Shown here: one piece after another, positions 13,020-26,360 of the stretch
How the letters are laid out: the number at the start of each line of letters is the position of its first letter
Numbering within the stretch: the stretch's first letter is position 1
Source of the DNA: Metallyticus violacea
Taxonomy: Eukaryota; Arthropoda; Insecta; Mantodea; Metallyticidae
DNA: 64,000 bases
Assembly: GCA_030762175.1 (NCBI GenBank)
Contig: CM060843.1
Span: forward strand, 111,569,869-111,633,868
Direction of reading: 5' to 3'
Program-made: the position numbers and the translations under genes
Notes under the pieces: model-generated
The model's input: only the letters and a program-made list of their open reading frames with translations
What the model was told of the DNA's origin: nothing
The model's database searches: none

Positions 13020-13283
13020 TTGATTTGGTTTATTTAAGAACCGTCTTCAACATCTCAGGTCATCAGCGTCCCATTCAAATCAGGGCGTGAAAAGGCCGAT
13101 AAATTTTGCTTAGAGACCTCTTGTTTCACGCTTGAGGTTCTTTATCGTGCCATAAATGTACGACACGGGACCCAAGGCTTTACTATCCTTCCGAAGGAAA
13201 ACATACTTTGGATTTTTACTCCTGAAAAAATCAATCGATCCTGCCGGGATCGAACCCACGATCTCAGGTTTAGGAGGCAAGTA
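13020..13283 (-). repeat. SINE family A, nearly complete body
   Basis: The reverse complement carries the whole body: 'aggtttaggaggc' in reverse at the head side, a B-box equivalent (GGTTCGATCCCGGC in minus orientation), the CCTTCGGAAGG core, the 'tttatggcacgataaag' block and the 'gacctgagatgttgaag' 3' block. The tRNA-like A-box region is missing at the right end. Confidence 0.88.
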
Positions 13284-14289
13284 GTTTTCTGATGAACTTA
13301 GAATATTTCACATCTCACTCCAGAAAATACACATCTGTCATATTTACATAACCTATCTTTATTTAGTTTTATTGTCATTTATAAGGAGCATCAACCTGTC
13401 ACTTTCCTAACAGTTTCCCAAGTTACTCTTAAGTAGGAAACTTCAAACTTCAAACTATCAATCATATTAAAGCTTTCAAGCAACGGTCATTCAGCCCCAA
13501 CTTCAAGAAAGGGACGTTTACACTTAACGAAGTTTCCCCCTGCCCAATACTACCAAATCAACAGACACTACAACAATATGTATGCCACAATATAATTATA
13601 TTAGCACTTAATTTGAAATGTTTCTATTTGGAAATGTGTAAACGACTTACAAATTCGCATTAACTAGGATAGATTAAAGATTAGTAGATTGTCAATAAAG
13701 TTATGCTCGGAAACAGAGTCGTGAATTTAAACATTTTGGGATACTTCTCTGTTATATTATATTCGAAACAAAAGTACAGAGCTTGCTGTAATTTATGTAT
13801 CTGCTAGTCTGTAGTCTCACCACTAGAAGGAGCACAAAGGTCTGTGAAACAGAATCTTGTTGCAAGGAGAGCTGCAAATGATGAAAATGTTGAATAAGTA
13901 GTCATAGGAACCTGTCAACTTTCACAAGAGGACTGTAGTGGCAGAGGAAACATAACCCTTATGTGAATTTTTCCTTGCATGAAAGTGTTAATTTTCCTTT
14001 GTCATACAATTAAAAAAGGTATATGTCGGACAACAACTTTGTTTCTGAGCGGTTTGTGCAACAAGTGTGGAAATGGTGCTGCAACTTTACACAGGATATA
14101 TTTTTTTTTTTTTAATTTTTCACGTGCAGTATATGGGGCATTGTCCATGGACTTTTGGGCTAGGGAAAACATGTTCCAGGAGGATTCCAAAGAAACCGCC
14201 CGATCAATAAAAGCTTGAGTGAATTGTCAATCCACTAATGAATCTGCAACATTGTGTTGCGCAACGCATGGTCATGTTCAATGGGATGT
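13284..14289. other. unassigned DNA, possibly the decayed 5' part of a mariner
   Basis: Most of this has no recognisable content. The last few hundred bases precede the mariner relic at 14,290 and may be its decayed N-terminal half, but I could not read a helix-turn-helix domain with confidence. A 14-bp T run sits near 14,100. Confidence 0.35.
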
Positions 14290-14810
14290 GGGGTGCACCA
14301 CTTTTTGATTCATAGCCAAAAATGGAAAGCAGAAAGTGTAAGCGTAGGGAAAATGATGGCAATCATTTGTGGACTTTCATGGGGTGATGTGGGGCTTGGA
14401 GCAAATGTTAATAGAGCAGCATATAAAGAGAAATTAACCCGTCTTAAGAAAGTCATTCCACATCGACAGCATAGTATTCTTACTTGAGGTGCACGAATTG
14501 TTGCACGATAATGCTAAGCCTCATGAAGCCGCGATACAAAATGTTTGCTGCACATCTCGTATTGGCAAAATGTTCCCCATCCACAATACAGGCACCGTGG
14601 CACCTGCCGATTCCCATCTGTTTGGCAAAATTAAGAAAATCCATGGAACATATGACTTTTCCACTGATGACGGAATGAAAAGCGAACTAAAAGAGCACTA
14701 TTCTATCCTCGTGGAATAAAAAACTCAATGCACTTGGGAAAAATGCTTGAATAACTTCAGTGATTATGTGGAAAAAGAAAAGTGTTCCGAAGTAAAAGAG
14801 TGATTTCTTT
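14290..14810 (+). pseudogene. mariner transposase relic, DYVEK-type
   Basis: The frames together give a transposase core. A degenerate 'LSWGDVGLG' block stands where the first catalytic Asp block is expected, then NRAAYKEKLTRLKK. Next comes LLHDNAKPHEA (second Asp) and, about 33 residues on, VAPADSHLFGKIK (third Asp). The end reads KCLNNFSDYVEKEK, the closing motif of several mariner subfamilies. The reading frame changes around 14,485 and a stop falls before the end, so it is inactive. It is a third distinct mariner lineage in this window. Confidence 0.82.
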
Positions 14811-16892
14811 TTACCTTGTCCTATCTTATCCATTCACCTACAAATAATTGGGAAATCTTACTTGACTTACCTTAGTGCACAAACAAACCAAGCATAGATA
14901 CAGAGAAATAAGAATAATCAAAAAGTAAAATTAAGTAAAACAATTTATGGAGAAAGCAAAGGTTAGGGTCAGCCGTGACACAAAGTTTCGAATTTAGCTA
15001 AATCGGTAATTATAAAGAGGATATGAATCATAAATGATACTTTCAGTTCCATTAGAAATGTATTTTCAATTGACACATTTTCCAATAAACCAACAATAAA
15101 CACTTCTATGCATTTTTTTTTGTTACTCTTGACCTTTCTGTTGACAAGATTCAATTAACTATCAGCCTTCGGGGACAGAGAACACAATTAATTGGGGAAT
15201 AACAGCAGGTAGGCACCACACAGTCGCCGCCTCACCTTTGCTGATGTTGCTAGGAGCTTTTTCGCTATTGTAAATTGAAACAAGAAAAGCGACATTTTCA
15301 TTTGCCTTTACTCAGTTTTAGCCTCAAGCTAGCCTCCACATGTTTTTAGTTACAGAACGTTTTTCTTTTTAAGAATTCAAGCGCAATAAGTTTTTCCTAC
15401 GCAGGCTGCTTTACAGGATACCATTCTCCCTTTCTAAAGCTTAACGTCGGTAAGCCAAAAGACTATGCTTGCAAGTGCCATCTAAGTTAGTGTTACATTT
15501 GTTTTTATCTCCCTTGACTACGGAAAATGGCCTTGATACTCAGCTTTACAAACGTCTTTTAGAGTTTTCAGGAAAATGCCCAAATATAAGTCTACACAAC
15601 TCATTGGTTATGTGAAGAAGCCGATTGGTGCTGCGAAAGAGAGATCCCGCTCATGTTTTGGGTCTAGAATCAAAAGTATAAATACGTTAATATTTGGGTG
15701 TGAAGATGATACCGAAAACTTGATGACTAATCGGTCATTTTGGTGCAGCTTTGTCGCAGTTCAATGCAAAATTCAAAAAATGAGTTCCGAAATGTTATAT
15801 TTTATTTAGTCCAGAATTACCTGAAACTTTAATGAGCTGCTTTGCTCTCAAAGAGTCTCGATCAGGAATTGAAATCCTGATCCAAATGCAAGTGTTAACA
15901 TTTCCTAGGAGTAAATACAAAGAATTGAATCAAGTTTTGGCAATAGCTGCTGAAATACTCCGTCACTACAGGATCAAGTTGCAAATCATAAAGAGAATGC
16001 AAGCAGCGCTGGTACAAAATTTCTATGTCAATGGACAAATTCCTCTCTTAATTCTACACCCATCACTGTAATATTATTTTTATTGTTTTAAGTAGTATCC
16101 GACTGCATTCAATCTTGTCTGGAGTATTCTAATTAAATCGCATTCATTCCCAACAGAACTGCTTCCGTTTTTCTTCCACTTACTGCCCTGATATTTTCTA
16201 TAAGTTCTTCTACAGTAAGGATGTTATTCCTATTCTCTGTTCTAAAATTAAGGTAATGTTTCGGTACAATACACACTGGTGCACGAATATCTGGAATAAC
16301 ACACATATTTAAGTTATGCTGGTCTCTTAACCACAAACTGAGTCGTAATAACACAAAGACATAAATGATTTTAGTTGTGACGGATTATTCTTTCTCATCC
16401 AGCTGGACGGAAACTATTATCATAGGCGATTGATGTGACCTTGAACCAGCGCTGCTAAACTCAGTTGCGGATGCAGGTTATGTAGCTCTCTCTATATGAA
16501 GCATTCCCGGAGTGCAGAGGTAGCCCCACTACTTTTTTCAGTTCATCTTTAGGTAAACTAAAGCTTGTCCTTGACTTTAAAAATAGAATGAATGGCGTTT
16601 GCTTGCAACTTTCATTTCGGTTGCTCGGTTAGCAAAAAAAATGCACAGTTTACAATAAATCTGATGTAAAATACCTTTAAATCAGTACAAATTTCTGACT
16701 CAATGCCACAGTTCCTATATAAAACATTTTCTCTCAAAAGCCACCATCTTGTTCTCGATTGTCGTTTCCTCATATTGGGAATAAGAGCGTCTCAAGAGGT
16801 TAGAATGTTATAACTTGATGAATATTCTTCGTTACTATACTCCGTTCATTCTTAATGTAAACTAAACAAAATTTGGTATATTTGCGAACGCT
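14811..16892. other. unassigned DNA with two unrecognised short frames
   Basis: Two neighbouring same-strand frames at 15,576-15,809 and 15,832-16,071 (77 and 79 codons) have a fairly protein-like composition. They could be one broken coding segment, perhaps from an old transposon. I recognise no motif in them. The rest is AT-rich with nothing identifiable. Confidence 0.35.
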
Positions 16893-17087
16893 TTTTAATA
16901 TCTCACGTCATCACCTTCCCATTCAGTTCAGGGCGTGGACTTTTACTCACAGGTCTTTACTTCCCTTCCGTAGGAAGTCATACTTAAGATTTTCACGCCG
17001 GAAAAAAGTTCATCGACCCTGGCCGGGATTGAAACTGCGATCTTGGGTTTACGAGGCAAATATGGCTACCACTACACCACCAGGAAC
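16893..17087 (-). repeat. SINE family A with internal deletion
   Basis: The tRNA-like head and B-box at the right (minus strand) and the 3' block at the left are present. The section between the 'cgccctga' and CCTTCGGAAGG-equivalent blocks is shortened by about 70 bp relative to other copies, and the core palindrome is mutated. Confidence 0.85.
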
Positions 17088-18180
17088 TACAACGAAGAAA
17101 TAGACAATAGACACAGAAGAATGGGAAATCCTATGTTCGACATGCTGAAAAATTACAAGAGGGAGTCTTAGGAAAGAAATAGAAAGCGATGAAATATTAA
17201 AACCAATAATATATTTACAAAATGATGATGGCGATGAATTGCTAACTGATAGAAACAATGACGATGACAATGTAGTAACAGGGACACCGACAACGAGCCT
17301 ATAACACTTCGACTATCAAGTATTAAATATCAAGTAAACAATATAATTTATTTTGAAAGTACATGCTTTTTTAGGAAATTGTAACTGTTATAACAGACAT
17401 AATGCTGCCTGTATAAGTGTAACAGAGAGGGAAATAGAAGTAGAGCAGTAACTTTCCACTGGAAAACTGCATCGATAACGAAGTGCCAAAGACTTTCCTA
17501 TTCTGTATTTGGTCTAGAAACTGGAAATATTGTTGAATGTTCACAAAGAAGAACTTCCGAAATTGCCAGAAGCAACGGTGGAGGAGATGAAAGCAGACTT
17601 CAGGCCTCCCCATAGATGCCCTTAAATTGTCGAAAAAGACGGGGTGTTTTACAAGCATATGAATGAAACAAAAGTGCATGCATACCACGTATTGCTGTGT
17701 AAAAATTGAAAGCACATGAACAGAAAACCTTCAATTACACTCACTACTGGTTCCTGCATCTAATGAATGCACATCTGGAACACTAGACTACGTGTGGTTC
17801 TCCAATAAGCGGTCACGTTAACACCTAGAACACCCATGTTGGTGTTAACGAGAATCTTCAAACTGAATTGGACACTTGCTCGTGATGACAAAATTGGAGT
17901 GTGGTGTGCTTTGTTACGACACTGCTTACTTGGCCTCTCTATCCAAGCACCAATATCATGTAATGGTAGCTCATTGAAATGCTAAGGCCATATTTTAATT
18001 TAAAAATAAAGAATAATTGTTCTAATACTGAATAGATTATTTTGCCTGCGCTTTTAGAATACCACACAGTGCAATTAATTGTCTTTGATACTTCTTTGTT
18101 GATGCAGTTTCCAATACTTGTGTGCGATAAGTATGAGTTGTTCCATTGCGTACTGGTTTAGATCGTATTGTATAGACTGT
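17088..18180. other. unassigned DNA
   Basis: No recognisable gene or repeat. A 114-codon minus-strand frame (17,371-17,715) shows no family motif and is Phe-rich as expected of AT-rich noncoding sequence. Confidence 0.4.
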
Positions 18181-18470
18181 TTTTTTTTTTTTTTGAGTAG
18201 TGTTTAACGCCCGTTTTTACTACTGAGGCACCACAGGCGGTGGACACTGATGATACATGAGATGAAATGATAAATTGGGAAAGGATATTTTTTTTTTTAA
18301 GGAAGGAAGCGTTCCAGGCCTAAGTTTAGGTACCTCCCCGGCATTTGCCAGTTATGAAGACTGAGGAAAACCTGGAAAAAAACCCAGTCAGGGAGGACGG
18401 TCCTGGCGGGATTCGAACCGCAGACCTCCCGCTCACGAGTCCGTGCCTTAACGACCTCGGCCACCCGTCT
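18181..18470 (-). repeat. SINE family C
   Basis: Read on the minus strand it starts with a Leu/Ser-type tRNA-like head (GTGGCCGAGGTCGTTAAGGC) and a B-box, GGTTCGAATCCCGCC. A body follows with 'aggttttcctcagt', 'caaatgccggggaggtacc', 'taggcctggaacg', 'tcatttcatctc' and 'ggtgcctcagtagtaaaaacgggcgttaaac'-type blocks, given here in pieces. The T-rich stretch at the left end is the SINE's A-rich tail. It matches 26,098-26,360, 54,845-55,125 and 55,615-55,905. Confidence 0.92.
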
Positions 18471-19594
18471 GTGTTGCTTGTTAACACAGAAATGACGACT
18501 GTTGACCGTCCCAAAACAATAATATGTATAAATGCGTTATATTATTGTTAATGATAACATAACTAACACCACTATAATATACTGAACTAGTTCAGGGTTT
18601 GGTAATATAGCTGGATTTTCAGATTGGTGCTTCTGGGGTGAAAGGAGTGAGATTTTAAGTATAACAAAAGCACAGTGGATACAAATCTACGGAGTTTATT
18701 AATGTTTTGTTATTATCACACAACTTACACTTTTCTGATTGCTATATGCTCTGAGAATATTATTAGATGTAGACTGAATACGAGATAGACATATAATTTG
18801 TTTCTCTCCCGAAACATGTGTTTTTTTATCCCGTTGTAGCTCGTATACAATTTTCCTATATGGACATTAATTCAAACTCGTAACGCCTATTTTTTACCAC
18901 ATTTAATACTTTTATACTTTCTTCCATGAAATGTTAATTGCCATTTATCTTTACGTAATGTTAAAATGCTGCTTCTTTATACGGAGCAATAACCACGATT
19001 TTTGCTAATGGAATTAAACACTTCTCTCGACTAAATCCAACGCATAACTACATTTTTGAGATATAAACATCACTTATTATAATAGTATTGTAATAATACT
19101 ACACATTACAATGCATTATATTTTCAGCATACGTATACTAAGCGAATGAAATTCGTTCATTTATATTTAGTCGCAATAAAGCTGTCTGTCTCGTGTTTCA
19201 TTCTTGGTACACACTATTAATGTTGTTACGCTCGACATTGGTTGATTCACCTAATATTTTCTTATCTGCGGTTTTAATCTTTTCATGTTCTTAGCTATGT
19301 ATGTGTTCATTTGAATCGTTACATTTTTTCTTATTCGGTATTGTCATAAAGGCTAACAAACATTAGGACATACATTGTAATACCCTATCTGATACATGAA
19401 ATCTATACAAATGAACTTACAAGATTTACACGATTCAAAACATATTGCCAACGAATATTTGTTATTTGAATTGGATGATATGATTAAAAGCATATTATCA
19501 ATAAGTATTTGGAATTTTAAATCGAATATTATGGTCTTTATGTTAAGTAATAACATACGCAAATGAACTTCTTAAATTAACATAGCTAAATAGC
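18471..19594. other. unassigned AT-rich DNA
   Basis: I see no coding motif, SINE or terminal repeat. Confidence 0.45.

Positions 19595-19638
<44 letters not shown>
19595..19638. repeat. (ATT)n microsatellite
   Basis: About 14 to 15 uninterrupted TTA/ATT triplets. Confidence 0.97.
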
Positions 19639-19639
<1 letters not shown>

Positions 19640-22600
19640 ATGTTTGTGGCTTTATATTGAGCTTATAGCCTTTACGTTATATACAAACATGTGAAATTGG
19701 ACTTGTTAAAATAATATTTTTAACAACTGCTATTAAGTGTTTAGGGCCTTAAGTCGGATATTTTCCGTTTCAAATTTCATGGAACTCATCCATTAGCTTG
19801 AACGTTGTAAGAGAAAATTGGATGCCCAGAGAAGTGAATTGTCCGTTATTTATGACTGAACAATAATGCTTTGTTATCTCTGCCAAATTTCTTAAATAAA
19901 TTAGCTTTCATTGGTATCAGTTCTCCTATAGTAAAATAAATCTCTAAAAGTGTTAGGTGCATAAGGCCATAAAATAAATTTAAAAATAGCAGTGTTTGGT
20001 GTATAACTGAGAAGATTTGGAAAGTTTTGATGGTGGTGAACGTTGATCTGCAACGCTAGAGGTAGGGGTCGATAAGCTGCTCGGGATTATAGTCCTTGCT
20101 ATGTTAATTTGGTGGTACGAAATCAGTCATGCAGAGTCCGATGTATTTGCAGATTATAAACTGAGAGTAATAAATCTATACCCCTAGTTTGCTGCTCGCA
20201 TTTCTGAATTACGCAGCTCTTATTTGCTGCGTTCCCACACATTTACGTGATAATTCCCTCTATGGGGCTTCCTTGTAATGCCTCTAGATACCAGCTGATT
20301 TGGTTTATGTTGAGTGTCAGTGACATTTGAGGCGTTTTGCTCTCTTGGGTCTTCTCAGAAGATACAAAGGTTTATCTGTTAGATTACAATAAGAACTTAG
20401 TTTCATGTACATAAATTTGTGATGGAAAAACTTTGAAGTAGTATTATCGTTTATTTTATAGCTTCACTTTTTGGTGGTGCACCTTTCACACTGTCAAAGA
20501 ATTACTGAAATTTAGCTTATTGTTGAGGCACTATTTCTTCGGAATGTATGCAAGCAATATCAGTTATTATCCACAAGAATATCTTACATTCCAACCAAAA
20601 TGTTTATATTGTGTTAACAAGTTCGGTTAAGGAATATTGATAAAATCTACAGCAAGCAATTGAAAACAGTTTTGAGCAGATAAAAGTTTTTTTTTCTTTC
20701 CAAATTCTCAGAGCTACAAAACACTTACAACAAAATATTGCTTTTAAATTACAGATTGCAACTTTTACATTGCCACCAAAATGTAGATTACAAGCCAAGA
20801 GTACGAGTGCAGTTGTTTTAAGATATTAAATATATGACAGTCACTAAGCTTTCCGTTCTGATTTATTTAACAAAGCAAAGCCCCTATGTGCTAAAACAAA
20901 TCTAGCTAAACAAATAATAAATATCCTTATGCAGGAAGGGATTAAACCACGAATGTACGCAAATAATATACGCTGCAAATAAATAAAATACGATAACTTA
21001 TAATCTTCTTTTTCAGTCCAGTCCATTTTCTCTGTTGTATCATTCATATGACAAGTAACAAAAAAATCTTGAACCACTGCAGCACATGTGAGCACATGAT
21101 CGTTCGATTTAACAATGTAAATATCTGCATTCTCTTCATTCTTTTTATCTTCGCTGATCCTCTCAATGCCTTAGCTTAACTCCATTGTTAAAGCTTCCAC
21201 CCGGCTTTTCTTTCTCCAGTTAAGGATTATTGCTGTGCCCAAGTTCTAGTAGACAAATGGGTTGCGTTTATTATAGGTGCTCGTGAATGCCTTAGTTTAA
21301 AGATTTTAACGTGAATATTTCATGATTTAATATTATCATTGCTCTTAAACGTTTAGTTCAGTCATACAATTTTATATGCTGCAATTCATATGCATTACTT
21401 TGGGTATTCCAGTTAATTATGTGTAATAAGTTCCATTAAAAAACATTGAAATATATCAAATTATCCCCTTATTTTTATTATTAAGTCACCTTTTGGATAC
21501 ATCTAAGGCTTGTTATATTTACATTGCGCCCTCTATAATGGTAACTACAAAAATAAATGGAAAAAATTTGTAAATATAACAAATACTAGTTGAAGTAGAT
21601 TTTGTAGCTGGTAGTAATGCAGCAATATTCCAAATAATGTCACGAGTATCCAGAGATGTACGAACAAAATGAAATGCAGCAAAAATATCAGTGCATTCAA
21701 AGCGATAATACATTTCGATAAATAATTGTGAATTCCAAAACTTTCAGTTAACTTTTTTCCTTTAATTTCAGGGGAAAAAAACCAATCAATAAAATGATTG
21801 CTAGGAGCAAATGTTGGCTGTTCGCAACCAGTCGTAATGTACAAATGCGTATTGTTGTAAGTTTAGCCAATACAATGTTTATGAATAACTGAAGCATATT
21901 TAGTTTTATTTATTATTGGTATCTCTCACCTGTTTCGCCTCAATAGTTGCCCCCAAAGTCTTTTTTCCCCTTAGACTTCTAAGTCGTTTTGGGAATTCTT
22001 ATCCCTCGCATTTTGAATGTGTTGTTTGGGTTACTCTAGTTTTTTAATTAAAATAGTGTGATTATTCTCTGAAAGTTGTCCAATCTAGTGCAGGTCTCAA
22101 ATTATCCTATAAAGTTCACTTCTAAGGTTTAAATTCGACTGATATCTTTCAGCATCCATGGCTCGGATCCATATAATAAACCTGTAAGTTTGTATGTTTC
22201 TTTCAATGTACTGAAACTCTGTAGACTGTTGTTCTAGTTTCATTATGCAGTAGTTATCAGGTGTAATTTTAGCTTTGATTGAATATTTTCCATGAAATTC
22301 TTTTGTCTTAGATGTGTTAGTTAACATTTTAAGGTTTCTATTCTATTCTGCAGTTTTATTTTTGTATCACATGTCTGAAATATGTGCCGCTGCTACCAGA
22401 ACCACGTTTTACTATAAAAAATCCGAATAAAATTAGATGTATATACATACTCAGGCACGCAAAGGAAAAGAAATTAGGCATGCTAAAATAACGCTCCAAA
22501 AGTCGTACACGGTTTCTCATATGTATATAGAATATTGTCAAACATTTAAAAAGGCATAGTTAATACTAATACATTTGTAATAAATTTACTAACTCAGACC

Positions 22601-23767
22601 TAACAATACCTTGTAATACCCAGCGTAATCACCATAACAAAGAATAACGGACTGAATGTTTGCATGAGCAATAGATTTTTAAAATGTATTGCACAAAAAT
22701 TAGAACATCTCTAAATTGACAGGCAGAACATAATAACATATGTATAAGCTTTACTGTATTTTTATATATTATAAAATGTTAAACAAATTTTAAAATGAAT
22801 GCCCACATAACATCATAATGAAATTATGCGGTGTCACTTTTTCAATACAATGAAAAATAACCAAATAAGTCAGCACCGAGAAATTACGGAATTTTTTTAA
22901 GGAGTCGTAGAGTTATTGGGCGACTAGAGAAAAGTAGAGAGCATTCTTTACCTTGTCTTAAATCTCTGTTTAATCCTTGGTAATTTTACCACGGTCGAGG
23001 CCTTGCTCAGCAGTCGAAAACACGTGACGATCTTTACGTCTGAGGTCACAAAAATGGCTTACTTGAAAAGTTCGCGAACGCCTATCTTGGAAGTGAGGCG
23101 GACCGGAAGTATTACGCAATGTCGCCACAAGTATCAAGAATAAGTGTCTCAAAGAGAATTGTATTGGTATGAATGGCAATGTTGAGTTTAAGGTTTTTAT
23201 TTAATAGATATGGCCCACTAGGGCAAAGTGTAGTATCAATCGTTTATAACTTGCATACGTTTTCAATGGCAATGTTAAATTTCTATGTACTGAATAATGA
23301 TGAATTTCCTGTATAATGTAAAACTTGGAGCGTTCTACGTTCAAAGTATCTTTGTACATGAACCTATGTAACGTACTTAAATATTATGTATACATTATCC
23401 GTAATATTAAAACTGTAGCTTTAAGCAAGAAACGACAGATAAAATGGAGCAAGACTTGCAATAACACGCTACCTCGAATACGTCAGCTGTCTGTATGAAT
23501 GTTTTTGTTCACATTATTGCGAGAATAAGCTCTGAAGCTGGAAAATGGTTTTCTATGATATTAAGAAAAATGATGGCGTTTATTAAGGAAATAATAAGCT
23601 CGATAAAAGCAGGGATCGAACTTATGCCTTATGAATACTTTTATCTAAAAAAGGAGATGTAGTTACATTATTCATATTGTTCTTGGAATATCTTAACGTT
23701 TCCACAAGATGATTTTTAAAGATAAATAATTTAACGCTGTGTGTTGTTAAATTTAAGCGCGGGTGCG
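19639..23767. other. unassigned AT-rich DNA
   Basis: Nothing I can name in about 4 kb. Frames are short and AT-biased. A slightly GC-richer patch near 22,970-23,150 contains a CACGTG E-box within 'aacacgtgacg', but no gene is evident beside it. Confidence 0.4.
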
Positions 23768-23800
23768 TATATAAAGAAACTTGCAATGATCCCAGTTCAA
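23768..23800 (+). promoter_or_regulatory. possible TATA/initiator core promoter
   Basis: A clean TATATAAAG at 23,768-23,776 is followed at about the right distance by CCAGTTC (A at 23,794), close to the arthropod initiator TCAGTY. The spacing of 26 bases is a little short. No downstream promoter element or first coding exon could be identified. It lies on the same strand as the Beat exon about 22 kb downstream, but nothing connects them. Chance occurrence is quite possible in AT-rich DNA. Confidence 0.2.
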
Positions 23801-26097
23801 CGGTTGTGAGATACTCATCCTAATACGAGTATGCGGGGGCATTAACAGCTAGCTCCTGGTTCAATGTAGCAGGCTTAGAGGCTCTGAGATCACTGCAGCT
23901 TTACCTACTGCAGAGGAACTTCGGTAATTGGACTTCTGTGGAAAAGAGGATAAGAAGTTGGTAGTCATTAAGAGAAAAGAGACTTGGAGACTTGCTTCAG
24001 CAGCGGGGCTGTTACAGTTGTTACAACGATACACATTTCTTTCTTTCTTATTCCTTTAGAAGAAAATGATAAAGGTGATTATATTCTCATTAGAAGAAAT
24101 TGTACAAGGCCGCATGTGCACGTCGTTTCTTCAATAATATCGATACTCATGGTCAGTTGCTCAGGAAACTGCAAGTTAATTGTTTCTTATTACATATCCT
24201 CTTAGTGAGAAATACCATGCTGGAAATTTTTAGTGGATTTTCATGTTAAAATAAAACTTTTAGCCTTAAATACCATACTAAAAATGCAGTATTTTGTAAA
24301 ATGTTGTCATAGGGATGAAATAACCTCATCATAGACATTAAGCGGACGTTAACAACATTTATATGCCTAATAAATTTGCCGAAAATTAGGTACTAACAAA
24401 CTGCTTCATATAAATGTATAAGATTAAATTTCAAGGCAATGATCGTAATAGATAATATAAGGGAAAATATGATTTATTTCAAGCTTTATATTTAATGTTT
24501 TTACATATACATATAAATCTACATGCATACATAAATATACAAATACTTTGATGTATTTACATTTTCTATTAAATAATTTTATAGAAAACATAAATATAAC
24601 CAAGTGAATGGGCTTTGAATAGTGTGCATGATGAAGAAATTGATTCTAATCTAATTTCGTTAACGGACGAATCTTGATTCCACCTAAGTGTCTGTGTTCA
24701 CAAAACATCCAAAACTGGAGTACAGAAAAACCTTCATAAGGAACCGCTGCTTAGATAGGAGTGTGTGCGCCATTAGCGGCGGGAGAATTATTTTTTGTAG
24801 AAACAATTAATTGTGATATGGAATGTGCAGAATATTTTGGAACCCTTTTGGAGCGAATTAATCATTAGGGAACGTAGGTTCGCGACTTCATGTTGGACGA
24901 TATAGTCATCACTAACAATGCATGAACCCCCAGGTTCCCGATTTAACGCCCTGAGAAGCGTTAAAGGAAAAAGATGTACCAGATATTTGGTAAACTGAAA
25001 AATAACATTTGTAAATAGTTTTTTTTTTTTTCCATTTCTCAGAAGAAAGTGCAGAGAATAATCGTTAATTTCATAAGACGATGCCTCAAATGTATGGAAA
25101 ATGAACAAAGACAGTTCCAGCATCTTCTTGCTTGGTAATGGTAAGTAAGCTCATCTTTTAAGTGTATCGTTTTATTGTGGATGACGTGAAGATCTTCCTG
25201 AACTATACGTTTTCTCTATATTAGAATTTATGTGCTTCAAGAAAACAAGCTGTCAGTGTTACAATGGTTTAAGAAGTCATCGGAATATACGAAATGATAC
25301 AGAAATAAATTAAGATTCCTTGCACTCTAAGAGAGCATTTCCTCTCGCAGTAATGGAACTTTTGCAGTAACTGGAATGTTTACCTACTCGCCTACACGAG
25401 GCCAAGCCCTTCCACATTTTCACTTGTTCTGCTCATCCAGAGAAACTAGAGAGTTCTTGAAATCAGACCACTCGCAAGTACAATGAAGGAGCTGAACTGA
25501 ACCTTTCGAAGTGGAGTGGAGTTTGTGGTGGAAGAAAGAAAGAAAATGAATGAGAGAAAAAAAAAAAAAAAAGGGAAAAGACGAGAATTAGAGACACGAT
25601 GGTGCTCTATCATGTCTAAACTGATCGAGTCGGAAGGTTAAACAAAGAAAGGAGCAAGAATCAAACGCTGCCAATAATGAAGGCAAGAAGAACGCTTTAA
25701 CAAACTGTAAAATTCACTGTATCTTTAACATTTCCAGAACGTAATCACTGTTTGTATAATCAGAATTATTGCCCGGTGAAATAGGGTTCCATTCAAAAAA
25801 TTGAGCATTTTAAGCTTAAATGCTGATATCAGATGTAAAAATTAATATAGTTGAATAATGAATTACAAAGTGTAATTAATTTTCAAAGCATTATCAGAAA
25901 TCGATATTTAGATTCATTTTAAAGGCAAATCAGGTTCCCAAAACGTACCATAAACTTTTAACTCTATTACTGAGTAGTTCAAAAGTATCTCAACTTCTAT
26001 CATATATTTGCCAATGAACGTTATTTATCATTAGTTAAAACTATGCGCACTTTCACGCTGTTCTGATGTATTAACATTGACAACACTTTTTTTATTT
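23801..26097. other. unassigned DNA
   Basis: No recognised gene. It contains T and A homopolymer runs near 25,019-25,031 and 25,556-25,573 and short frames without motifs. Confidence 0.4.
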
Positions 26098-26360
26098 ATG
26101 TTTAACGCCTGTTTTTACTACTGAGGCACCACAGACAGTGGTCACTGGTGATACACGAGATGAAATGATATATTGGGAAAGGATTTTTAAGGAAGGAAAC
26201 ATTCCAGGCTTAAGTTTAGGGTATCTCCCCGGCATTTGCCATTTATGTGGACTGAGGAAAACCTGGAAAAACCTCAATCAGGGAGGACGGTCCTGGTGGG
26301 ATTAGAACCCCAGACCTCCCGCCCACGAGTCCGCGCCTTAACGATTTTGGCTACCCGTGG
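26098..26360 (-). repeat. SINE family C
   Basis: Same block order as the 18.2 kb copy: a Leu/Ser-like tRNA head with a mutated B-box (GGTTCTAATCCCACC), then the 'ccggggaga' and 'cctggaatg' blocks and the 'ggtgcctcagtagtaaaaac' end. It is near full length, with the T-rich tail remnant at the left end. Confidence 0.92.

Noticed and set aside
15576..16071. Possible gene from two adjacent same-strand frames
   Set aside because: No recognised motif, a stop between them, and no splice structure I can defend.
18345..18551. Small plus-strand coding frames over SINE C copies (also at 55,696 and 26,092)
   Set aside because: They are translations of a tRNA-derived repeat. Similar peptides recur at each copy, so similarity does not indicate a protein family.
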